From Cryptomeria japonica (Eukaryota; Streptophyta; Pinopsida; Cupressales; Cupressaceae), in assembly GCF_030272615.1 (NCBI RefSeq), contig NC_081414.1, forward strand, positions 821,559,896-821,623,895: 64,000 bases of DNA, read 5' to 3'. A program made the position numbers and the translations under genes. Below the pieces are notes generated by a model. It was not told the origin of the DNA. It did not search any database and saw only the letters and a list, made by a program, of their open reading frames with translations. Positions 21,936 through 32,113 of the stretch are shown piece after piece. Every line of letters starts with the position of its first letter. The first letter of the stretch is position 1.

Positions 21936-22130
21936 ACTCCCCTTATCAATATACTGTACAAAACTCTGATTTGCATGCTCGGTGATCAATATTCTGTGTT
22001 TACTGCTCGGTTGTCTCTGCTCGGTTCACTACTCTTCTTGTCAAAATTAACTGTGCATTTGAATACTCTGTTTCACTCGGTATACTCCCCCTGTATACTT
22101 TGATACTATATACTATACTCCCCCTTTTTG
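21936..22130 (-). promoter_or_regulatory. Multiple polypurine-tract-like sites of element E
   Basis: On the minus strand AAAAAGGGGGAGTATA (near 22130-22115), ACAGGGGGAGTATA (near 22093) and ATAAGGGGAGTATA (near 21945) follow the end of ORF2. Repeated polypurine tracts before the 3' LTR are a known Sirevirus trait. Which one is used, and where the 3' LTR starts, is unclear. Confidence 0.55.
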
Positions 22131-22144
22131 TCAAACATCAAAAC

Positions 22145-25100
22145 TTAGTTACCATTTGGTGGAGGCAACTGGTCAAAAATGGATTTGTACTTTGTCCTTG
22201 CATCAATAAGAGCGACAGAGAGGGCATCCTTGACACTGTCCATGAGTGAATTATGAGCTGTAATGTCAACTAATAGTGAGATTAGTCCATCTAAGGTGCT
22301 TCCCTCTTGTTGAGTGGATAGGGAGGTAGCCTTGTTGATCTGCTCTTGGACGGATGAAAGATGAGGAATGAATAATGTTTGAAGAGTCATTATATCCATC
22401 TTGATCTTGTGCTCTTCATTCCTAAGTTCCAATTGTTGAGCCATGAGCTGTTGTAGATTGGTGTAGAAATGTTGAATAGAGTTTGGCTCAGTGGTCAACT
22501 TATTTGAGAGATCGGTGATCTCTTTCTCAATCACTTCTGTTTTATTTTTGATATCTTTAATGAATAAAGAAAATGAACAAAGTTTATGAAATAAATAAAG
22601 AATGTGCTTGAGTTGAGGGGACAACTCAACAATAAATTTAATAAGTTTTACTTTACCGATAGTAATAGCTTTCTGTACCTCTTCAATCATTTTAGCAGTG
22701 AGCTCTTTGTCCTTTAACTTGCTCAAATATTTAGATGTGTCTACTCCAGATGTCTCAATTTTAGTTAGGAGTTCATCCAGTTGAATATGGATGGCTGCAT
22801 CTGTTCTCACTGTAGCTTCAGGTAGCATATCTGTTAATAGTGCTTTCACCTTCTGAAGTACTTTGTTTTTCTTTTGAATAGCCATTTGTTTCTCCTAGTT
22901 TGCTTTGGCTTTGCATAGTTCACCGAATTCAAGGAGTGCTTGCCCTTTTAGTTTAGAAATGTCAACATTCGGCATCACTATTGGTTTTGATAAATCTAAT
23001 TTGAAACTATGATTTTTCATCTTCTTTTCTTTACCTTTCATCGGTTGAACTAACACAATGGCTTGTGAGCCTTTCTTACCCTCGGTAGGTTGCTCGGTAG
23101 AGGCAACACTTTTGTCAATTCTTGTAGCCTCTGTTTTCTCCTTCGGTGCTTCTGTGCTTGGGGTCTCAGTTGTAACATTTTCAATGCTAGAAGGGGCTTG
23201 AGAGGTCTGTTCCCTGGTGGCCTAAGAAGTAGCTTCTCCTTCTGTAGACTTGTGACCTTCTGTCCCTTATTCAGTATCTTGAGGGGCCTCGGTTGAAATA
23301 GGTTGAGTGACCGGAGGATAGGGCTGAACTTTCTCCAAAATTGACTCACTGGATACCAGTTTGGCATATGCATTCCCTTCTATCATTTCCTATTTAGGTG
23401 CCTCGGTGTCCATGATATCCTCATCAATTTGTATAGTGTCAGCAGGGTCTTGCTTAGTGATATCAAAATCTTGCTTGGTAACATCAACTATTTCAACTTC
23501 AACTTGCTCACCATCATTCTTGATTTGAAAGATTTCCCACCATTTTTCCTTGGTCTCATTCTCTACATCCAAATAAAATCCATTCATCAATTTCAAGGCT
23601 CTTTGCTTGACTAGGAAGTTTGAGTGGTAGTTTTTCAGATTTTCACTTATTTCATCTACCGACATGTCTAGAAAGAGATGTACTAGACTTCTTTCTCTCA
23701 TTTTCTTTTCCGAGTCCATGGCATATTTCCACCTGTTATCAATATGCAAATATAATTCTTTTGGAAGAGAATTAGTTACTTCCAATGGGACCAATCAGAA
23801 TTTTAGAAGAGTGCAGATTACAGCTTCTTCTATTTGTCTCTTTTCTGCATCAGATTTGGATTCATACTTAACATATTTAAATGATCCAAATCCACCATAT
23901 TGCTTCATATTAGCACAAAAGTTATCAACACTATGTACTTCTTCCTTTTTGCTCTTAACTATCTGAAATTTGCTTGCATCTTCAGATTCGGTGTCACTGG
24001 ACTCTTTAGTCAAAATGAGTCTCTAAGTAGATTTCTTATAAGTTTTTATTACCTTTGGTGCGGCAACATTCTTTGGTTTCTTACTCGGTGATGCTGCAAA
24101 TGATCTTGTGTTTGGGCGCTTGACTGAAGGAGTTGGTGATACCTTTGATGTATCTGGTTTCTTCCTTTTCAAAACTTTCCCTTTAGGCAATTCAGTGCTC
24201 AATGTAATAGCTGCCTCTTGAGCTTTAGATTCCTCCTCGATGATGACTATAGTGCCCTTGATAGGTGTGGAGGAATAACCTTCACCAAATTTCTCCGTTA
24301 ATGCCTTGATCATTTTTGTTGCTTTCCTTGTAGCCTTTGGTACTACAATACTCATCTTAACTTTCTCTATCACTTCTTCATATGTACCATATCTCAGCTT
24401 AGTAGCATGCCTTGGTAATGTAAGAAAAAAATCTATCTACTATTGTGTGATGTCAAAATCAATCTCATAACCCATAGGTGGCAAAGATTGAGTTCTCGGT
24501 TCCACAGCATTAACATAGCAGTAATCGGTGTCTACTTCAAAGCATATGTCATCCTTGTATTTCTCTACTAACTGAGGTGGGATCCGGTACCTGTTATGCA
24601 TCCTTTCTTGAAACTTGCTAAAGTAATCATCCATAATATCATTAAAGTTATCACCTAGCCATTTGATGAAGTCATTGATTTGATGGGTGATTGGTCGGTG
24701 TAGCTCCCAAACTACATTACCGACTGATGGAAAGAATTTCTCAAAATAGAAAAACATGTATACTAACAGTGATCCAAACTTCAGTGTGTTAGCCGAGTTG
24801 TTCTTCTTCAGCTTCCTTATGGTGTTTAGATTCTCAAACAGGTTTTTCAACAATACTTCACAATGATCAATTTTCATTCCTTTCTTCACAATTTTATATG
24901 CCAAGTCTATTGCTGCATAGGGTACACTATTTTCCCTTGCCGATTAGAAGAAACAATAACCTATGACTCTAATGGCAAACTTCAGCTCTACATCTGTCAC
25001 ATTGTTCAGTTTCAATCCTCTGCAATCTGATTCAACTCCAGTTAAAGTGATCAATTCCTTTTGTGATATCATTTTCTAAGCTCGGGCATGATCAAAAATA

Positions 25101-25516
25101 GGGTAACTGGTGATCAAATGAATGATTTCCTTGGTGATTTTGAATGGTTGCTCCTCTAACCACATGAAATCATCATGAACTCTGCTCAGAACAAACTTGA
25201 CCCATTGGGGTTTGAAGACATGGGGATAGGTTAGGGCTTTAGTCAATCCCTTGATTTTGATGTGTTCATACTTGCTATCCAATTTTCCATCTGTACACAA
25301 TTCATCATATGTGTCCTTGATCTCAACATGACCTAGTTCCTCAATACGACACTTAGTGAAGAATCTGACATCCTCAACTAGTAAAACCTTATCCGGAATG
25401 AGTGAAAATGCAGTTTTATCATCCAGTTCAGATGCTACTTTGGGAGTTAGAGAGTATTTTAGTGAGGGCTTTTCAATATTCTCAACAACAACAAGCTTCT
25501 AGATCTTAGGTGCCAT
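22145..25516 (-). pseudogene. ORF2 of element E, unknown ~1,124-codon protein
   Basis: No recognised family. The minus strand from ATG at 25516 to TAA at 22145 is one reading frame of about 1,124 codons with no frameshift, broken only by about eleven stop codons, most explainable by single transitions (for example CAG to TAG). Regions in order: an N-terminal conserved part with VEDVRFF, IEELG (residue 58) and FGSLLVYMFFYFEKFFPSVG starting at residue 247; a Lys/Arg/Pro-rich stretch (about residues 410-480) like a nuclear signal or nucleic-acid contact; a Thr/Glu/Pro-rich linker; and a Lys/Glu-rich coiled-coil C-terminus. Element F's ORF2 matches in order, length and motif position. It could be a structural, env-like or regulatory protein; nothing shows which. 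Confidence 0.72.
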
Positions 25517-26034
25517 TGCAGATTTTGGATAATCACTTTAACAAAAGATCCCTAGGGTTTGAGAACTATTAAATGGCAGACGCTTCCACTTAGCAAATGT
25601 AAAATAGATAATCACAACTGATATGATCGGTAAACTAGCTCTTAGAAATGCTTGAGATCGATGTGTAAATACCTTGAAATTTGCTTGGGAGGTGGTTTGA
25701 TCGCCTTTGAATCGCTTTGGTCTTGTTTCTTGAAAACTTGGTAAGTGTGAAATGACCGCGTAAAAGCTTTAAGTACACAATATACCTTATCGAACTTCAT
25801 GCGGTTAGGTCAAAAGACATTAAATGCACTCGATACCACTTCCTTTTTTTTTTCTTTTACCAAGTAGCCAGTCTTCCTGTATTCACCGATTAGACAGGCT
25901 TCCAAAAGACTTGATAAAATTTCAAATTTCCTAATGCATCTTTAGCTATGCAAATTTTGAATTGAGTACATGATAAAATAGGAACTGTTAAGATTTAACT
26001 TTGAGAGAATGCAGTCCCTTCATACCTTTACCGA
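25517..26034. other. Spacer between ORF1 and ORF2 of element E
   Basis: About 520 bases without a credible ORF. F has a similar 305-base spacer (53379-53683). It may carry the signal for expressing ORF2. Confidence 0.45.
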
Positions 26035-27367
26035 TTAATTTGGAATAGGTGCACCTAACTCAGTAGGTAAGGTGCTTTCTTCATTTGACACAATTTCCTT
26101 CTTTTTCCAAATCATCTGTAATTTGCCTTTTATTTCTTCAGTGTCTCCTCTAGGTTGATCTCTACAATCTCTAGCCAAGTGTCCAACTTTGTGATAATGA
26201 AAACATGCCATACTAGGATTTCTCCAGGATCTTCGGTTGTTCATTCCAAACCTTATAAAGCAGTTGGCACTTATATGTCCATATCTTCCACAACATTCAC
26301 ACCATATCCTTGTATTGTAATCCCATGGTATTGCAAAATATTGTCGGTAAGGATCTGTGTGAGTTTGGTAACCTCTAGCATTTGCTCGATGTGCAGACCA
26401 CATATAGTTCTTCTGCTTAAACCAACACTTCTTGGTACTATGTCCATATCTATTGTAGTTTTTACAAAATCCTTTGAATTTTTGCCTTCTGATAATAGCT
26501 AATAGACTTTGTCCTACATTGATTAGATGTGTGACCATATTTATTACAATTGTAACAATAACCATTAGACCTAATGACATTCGGCTGCTTACCTTTTTTG
26601 ATTCGGCACATGTTGGCAGTATGACCTTGATTTCCACAGTAGTTGCAAACATGCTTCTTTCTTTTGATGTTCTTCTTGTTTCCAGCTTGCTTTGATGATT
26701 CTCCTCTCTCGGTAGTGTGGATTCCCTTCTCGGTAGAGTCTTTTCCTTTGTAACCGAGTCCTACATCTTTGTTGGGTCTTCTTGTATTCAGTTGCTCATC
26801 CAACATCTTTAATGCTTCATAACTCTTCTTCAGTGTTTCTTTGGATTTCTTCTCTGTTTCAAGTTCATCGGTCAACCTTGATACTTCAAGTTTCAATGCT
26901 TGATTCTCATTAGCCTTTAGATTTACTTCATGATGTGCATAACCCAATTGATCTGACAGATTACTTTGTATTCCAGTCATCCTAGTGATTTCATCATTCT
27001 TTTCAGATACTAATGCTTCAAGCTGTTGTTTTTCTCTTTCTAGATCTCTTACTTTATCCTCAACTGTCCTCAATGCATCAAGATTTTCAGTCATCTATGT
27101 GCTGAAATGTTCATGTCCTCTTTTCATTTCTTTTAGCTGATCAGTCAGTGCTTTATTCTTTTCTTTCAATTCTCCAATCATCTCTTCAGATATACTATTC
27201 TCAGATGATGTCTTAATCTGTTCCACTAACTCTTGAGAGTACTGCAAATCATCAGACAATCTTCTTCTAACTTTCAATGATTTTTGCATGTCTGCAATCA
27301 CTTGATTAGCATGATCCAACTCTTCTTGCAGATACACAATTCTCTGAGATTGTTTATAGCCTTCCAT
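26035..27367 (-). pseudogene. ORF1 of element E: coiled coil plus CCHC zinc knuckles (gag-like)
   Basis: Starts with ATG only 49 bases after the primer site. The first ~200 residues are a long Glu/Lys/Leu/Gln coiled coil, then a basic Ser/Thr/Gly segment and up to five CX2CX4HX4C knuckles: CNYCGNQGHTANMC, CYNCNKYGHTSNQC, CKNYNRYGHSTKKC, CECCGRYGHISANC, CFHYHKVGHLARDC. Two have lost the second Cys to Tyr, a G-to-A change. One TAG (27095, for Gln) and one frameshift near 26500 break it. It has nucleic-acid-binding gag features but no capsid domain that I recognise, which is unusual for a plant gag. It probably binds the element RNA. Confidence 0.75.
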
Positions 27368-27415
27368 TTATAAGATCTTTCTCTTTAGGTTGTCAAACCC
27401 TTTTCCAAGATTGAA

Positions 27416-27427
27416 GCTCTGATACCA
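27416..27427 (-). promoter_or_regulatory. Primer binding site of element E
   Basis: The minus strand reads TGGTATCAGAGC two bases after the LTR end CCTAACA. It matches initiator tRNA-Met. Confidence 0.92.
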
Positions 27428-27429
27428 AT

Positions 27430-28560
27430 TGTTAGGCCCAATATGGAAAGCTAATGTACTGAGAGGGGAGGGGTGAATCAGTACTTCAAAACCTTTTATC
27501 AACAATATCTTTACTGTTATGCATAAAACAAAAACTGTTGTAACATAACATAAAGCTAAAACAAATAGATAACAATCATCCATGATTCACTCCATAACAC
27601 ATATATTTTGGTTACGCAGAAACTCTTGGTTAGAGAGAAAAATTGCGATGGGGATGGCACCCACAACTTCACTATTGAAATAATAAAGAGTGCTCAGTTA
27701 GAGCTACATGTCTAGATATTTCTGATAGCTTACCCTGTTAGGAGTATCAAGATCATTAGATCTACCTTGCTAAAGGATTTTACAACACTTATTCTAAATG
27801 CTGCACCTGGTTAAAGGCTTTACAATTTATAGACTTTGTTAGAGTCTTTTACCCTGTTAAAGGTTTCTCTTACAACTCAAAATATTACAATAAAATCTTT
27901 ACAAATATTTGCAACTTTACATCTAAAATGTTATAGCAAATTCTATGTGCTCAAAATGAGATTACCTTGCTTATAGGATACCTTGGTAACCCATAGAGTA
28001 ACTCGGTAAACCCTTCTATTTACTCTGTTCCTTGACTGTTCTCTGAAATCCTTCTCGGTGACCTTTGTGTCTTTGTAAAAGTCATAACACTCAGTGCTTT
28101 CTTATGTATCACACATGTCTTGCTTCATACACCTCTCTCATTATCTGATCCCAATTCATGCTATATAAATAGATCTCTTAAGTCAGTGATCTGGTTCATT
28201 GCTTCGATCTTACAAACATGATTTATCGAATGAATAACCATACAAAATATTTCATTGGATAGATGACCTCAAAATCATACACAATCTTTAAGTGCAATTT
28301 CCAATGTGATAATGATTCTTTGTTCCTCGATCTTGTAACACGTTTCCACATGTGTGTCTAGGTTCAATGAATCTGGTAACATGTTTCACTCGGTGTATAT
28401 CAACTCGGTGTATCATTATTGCTGCTCAGTGGACATACAATGTTACTCGGTAGACAACTCGGTGTATACTGGGCTCTGTGACTACTTTCTTTTATAATCA
28501 ACTTCTCTGTGCTTACCGACTGAATGTTTTGGTAGTAGTAACTGACTAGAGTATATAGAA
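27430..28560 (-). repeat. Element E 5' LTR (upper end approximate)
   Basis: On the minus strand it ends CCTAACA just before the primer site. The segment next to that end, AGAGGGGAGGGGTGAATCA on the plus strand, is shared in form with F's LTR. The upstream limit is put near 28560, where sequence similar to the 3' region of B begins; TG at that end is not identified. Many ACTCGGT words are scattered through it. Confidence 0.6.
28161..28172 (-). promoter_or_regulatory. Probable TATA box of element E LTR
   Basis: The minus strand reads CTATTTATATAG. It is the clearest TATA-like site in this LTR. Confidence 0.4.
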
Positions 28561-29506
28561 TAACTTTGGACATAAAACTAATGGCAACTTAATAAGTAGT
28601 AACAAAGTTCATACTATAGTAAGAGATAAACTACAAACAACAATCAAAGAAAATAATCATGCCCCATCATAGCTTCTCTAGTCATGGACATCCTTGAGTT
28701 GTATAGAGTACATGATTAGCAATAAAATGAAGATATAAACACTGAACCTTGTATGTCAATCACATGTTCTTATGGTCATTAACTAATATAATCATCTTAA
28801 TGAATGATCTTTGATAATCCTCTATAGCTTGCTGATTGATTCTTCAGTTTCCGAGTTCCATGATTCTGTTGTTGATGAAATGCCTTGATCTTCATTGTTT
28901 TGTTGCTCGTTATCTGTTTCAAAAACCCTAAATGTTTTTGGTTTTTCCAGGTTTTCTGAATGTTTTTGGTTTTTTAAAGATTCAAAAGATCACCTTAGCA
29001 AAAGGAATTAAGGTTTTGCCCCTAGTGGAAACAAAAATTTATTATGGATGTATGAATTGATCAAGATCCAAACCATGGTGAGATACAAATGTAGATTGAT
29101 TGATGCTAATAAAATCTAAGGCAGTGACTACGACAAGTATGTCAAAGATTTGTTAACTGTTGGTAAGCTGCTTATTTCTACTGATGGTTCAGAGCAAATG
29201 AATGGAAAAGATGGAATGGATAAGTTAATATAGATGGAAGCGATAGATATAATAGAATAGAGTGAATAGGTGCACAAAGAGATCTCATAGATGGAGGAAA
29301 TTACTTCTTAGATAGTGCCTGTTTACCAGGTTTTCACCACCTAAGTTTATTGCATTTTCTGGATTTTATATGCTTTTTTATTGTTTTTTTTAGGACTTTA
29401 TATGTTTTTTATTGATTTTTTTAGGACTTTATATCTCAAGCATAAAATTTCTTGAGATGGATAGAATTGATAGGTTCATCAAACCAATCACCCTCAGGGG
29501 TGGATA
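28560..29506 (-). mobile_element. Element D, 3' remnant (integrase end and 3' untranslated region)
   Basis: On the minus strand from 29506 the sequence gives the last residues of D's integrase (STPEGDWFDEPINSIHLKKF) and a TGA at 29438-29436. It then follows the same order as element B after its integrase: A-rich spacer, the conserved 24-nt motif (29338-29315), an AGGGGCAAAA block near 29013 and AAGGATGTCCATGACTAGAG near 28680. D's own polypurine tract and 3' LTR are absent; D is cut off where E starts. Confidence 0.75.
29315..29338 (-). repeat. Conserved 24-nt motif (element D)
   Basis: The minus strand has AAAACCTGGTAAACAGGCAC preceded by GGTG, one C-to-T change from the copies in B and C. 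Confidence 0.75.
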
Positions 29507-29511
29507 ACTTG
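29507..29511. repeat. Target site duplication of element B, left (ACTTG)
   Basis: ACTTG before the left LTR, repeated at 38354-38358. Taking out B and one copy restores D's integrase frame exactly across the site (GSGEYKLSTPEGD on the minus strand). Confidence 0.92.
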
Positions 29512-30243
29512 TGTATACACCTAAAAATGGTCTGAAGATAATTAATTAAATAAACAATTATTTAATTAATCTCTCCTCCCCAATTTAATTGAATTCACTA
29601 AGCAATTTGATTAAATCTCTTATTCATCTACTTATTAATAAATCTAAGGATTTATTAAATAGGTTCATTTCATTTCACCCCTTTAATTAATTAATTCAAA
29701 TTAATTAATTCCCCCCACCAAATTCATTTCTTCCAACTCCTAATTAATTAAAACAATTCAAATTCATGAGTTGTTGAAACTAATTAGTCATTTTCCTAAT
29801 ATTTGAATTTCTAAATTCAAATTCTCCTAACTTCTACCACTCCTAAACCTAACCATTCCTAAACCTAACCCATTCTACCTATCACCTTGTCCCCTTTCAT
29901 CCAACATCTTCTAGAACCTTTGTGACACTTGTCACTAAGTGTTCCCTTTAATCCAACTCCCTTTGCCAACTTCCTCCAATTTAACCATTGATATCTTCAG
30001 ATCAATCTCAACTGTTGATTCATGCCAACTCACCCCTAGCCTTGGGAAATCCTATAAATAGACCTCATTTTGGAGCAATAAGGGTCCCAATTTGATTTCA
30101 TCATTTGCATTGTTATTATAGGCATCTAGCTTATAGTTTATCATTCTTAACAATGTTATCATGCTCAATTTAGCTTAAATCTTAGCTTAATAATGCTAGG
30201 ATAATCAATCATTCATATAGCTTAATCATGCTATTCTTGCTAG
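29512..30243 (+). repeat. Element B 5' LTR (part matching the 3' LTR)
   Basis: Starts TGTATACACCTAAAAATGG and matches the 3' LTR from 37423, with small indels (an extra AATTCAAATTAATT near 29695). Similarity stops at GCTAGAT (30243 against about 38127): the 3' LTR has a further ~226 bp that is not found here. TATA box CTATAAATA at 30052-30060. Confidence 0.85.
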
Positions 30244-32113
30244 ATAATCAATCATGCTAGAAAATTGCATCTAGAACTCTTGGAGACCTTTCCAACGAGG
30301 TAAACGACTTGTAATTTCGAGTCCTGAGCAGAAAGTTATGTCTATATGAAGTTAGGATAAAATTTCATATAATTTTTCTAAAAATTTCATAGTTTGGATC
30401 ACTAATGCTAATCTTGTTATGTCTATGAGATGTTTGCAGCCTAACTCTTTCTTGCAGATACACTTGTCAAAGATAAAATTCAAAACAATGACTACTAATG
30501 AGTTTTTGCAGGTTGCCTAAGGATTCAGCTAAAAAAAAACTTTGTGTATTCTTAAAGATTTTTAGGTACATTTCAATTTGGGCTTAAAGAAATGAACTAT
30601 CATGTCTTATGTGTCTTTGATGATAGGCGAGTATGCTCTCACCTTTCTTAGGTGATCAGAAAGCTAGACTCATCTTTTTGCTTTCATTAGTGTATCTCTT
30701 TAGCAGGCCTGCCCTCCCGAGGAGTTATTAACTCTTAGCCATTAAGGCCAGTGAGAGGGGAACGACCTAAGTGGGAATGACTAATGCCAAGTAATCCAAC
30801 CCACTATAAAATAAAGGTGTTTTTGATAAAAATCAAAGCAACGACAGTGCTCGGGAATAGCTCTCCTCCGTACCTTCGGGTATATCAAACCTTGGGTTTC
30901 AAGGCTAGGAGACCTCTTAATTGAGTTTATACCTCGACGCGCCGAATGGATCCCTTACTAGTGCCGATTAAAATAGAAGCTACCCGATTCACCTCCGAAA
31001 GGGTGATAATCTTTGTGCAAGAGAGATAGTAACTCTCCCAAGACACTTGCCATATCGTGCCCCCATTAGCGTTTGGAGTCGGATAATACGACGTTGAGAA
31101 TCCATTGCGTGAGACTCAGCAGCCGTATTCTGATTAGCTATTGGGTGTGTACCTAAGTCAGCAAGCAAAGGTTTTCATTCTCAGCCAACTTCCTTAGGTT
31201 TTAGCTTGATTGGAGTCATTTATCACATCATGTGTTTGCTATGTATTCATCCCTAAATTGAAAAATCAGACACTTAAAACTGGAAAACCAAAGTAAAATA
31301 TCAAAATTCAGTGATCAAAACTCAAACAAGCAAACAATTTTTATCACTGCTCAAATACCTGTCATACGAGTCAGAAGTCTCTGTCATATTTTTTGATCCT
31401 TTATCATACGAGTTAGGAGTCTCTATCGTATTTCTTGATCTTCTTTTGTACGAGTCAAGGTTCTATGTCGTACGACAAACTGTTGTTCACATGAAGTCAC
31501 TAGTCTGTTGTTTTGTCTTGTATCTCTTGTCGTCCTATGCTACATAATCTGTCATATGAAACTCTACATCTGTCAGTCCAGAGCTGTGTCCTGCATACCT
31601 ATTTCAGAGTTGTCATTTTTGTCTGGTCAAATTGCAGTAAACATAAACACCTGGTGTCTGTCAATCTGTGCTTAAATTGTCTGCTTGGTTTGCTTGGTCA
31701 AGTTATCACTTGTCAAAATCAAACTTTAGAAAATAAACACCTCAAGATTTTCAAAGTGTTCACCCCCAACAAGTTCAAGATCTAAACATCTCAAAGTGCA
31801 TTACCACCCTCTTTGATAAACTGATCACTCAAACATAGTTTCTCATTAGGATCAATCATCCTTTATCACGAAACTGAAATGTTTGGTTAGGATAACTTTG
31901 TCCCACATTGTAGGATAGATCGTGCCTACTGGACTTGGTTCTCATCAATCATCATCATTGCACTCCTAAACCGAAGATCAAAAAACTTGCAAACCTTTAA
32001 ACACTTGAACCATCTTTTAGTGTCATATCACTTTATGGCCTTGAAATTGACTATTGATCACTTACCCAAAACAACCTTTTGGACAATCAAATCTTAGCAC
32101 AATATCAAACACA
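30244..32113 (+). other. Leader region of element B
   Basis: Nearly 1.9 kb before the first ATG. No primer site like D's TGGCACCCACCG is found, so the LTR end and primer site may have been lost or replaced. The segment 30711-31150 is similar to D's leader (46590-47132, minus strand), for example GTGAGAGGGGAACGACCTAA against GTGAGAGGGGAACAACCTAA. ORFs at 31311-31785 are short and unconvincing. Confidence 0.6.

Larger units (their letters stand above)
21800..28560 (-). mobile_element. Element E: two-ORF LTR retroelement without RT or integrase
   Basis: On the minus strand the order is LTR (28560 down to 27430), Met-tRNA primer site (27427-27416), a coiled-coil/zinc-knuckle ORF1 (27367-26035), a long ORF2 (25516-22145), then several polypurine tracts (22130-21936). 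No protease, RT, RNase H or integrase is visible in the five kilobases between primer site and polypurine tracts. I could not identify the 3' LTR, and the right edge at ~28560 is set only by where element D-like sequence begins. Element F has the same plan, so this is a family and not a single wreck. The primer site and multiple polypurine tracts recall Sirevirus/copia elements (inference). Confidence 0.72.

Noticed and set aside
22145-25516. ORF2 of E as a host gene
   Set aside because: It lies between a primer site and polypurine tracts and recurs in element F at the same place.
21800-28560. E and F as endogenous pararetroviruses
   Set aside because: They have LTRs, a primer site next to the LTR and polypurine tracts, and no RT or movement protein.
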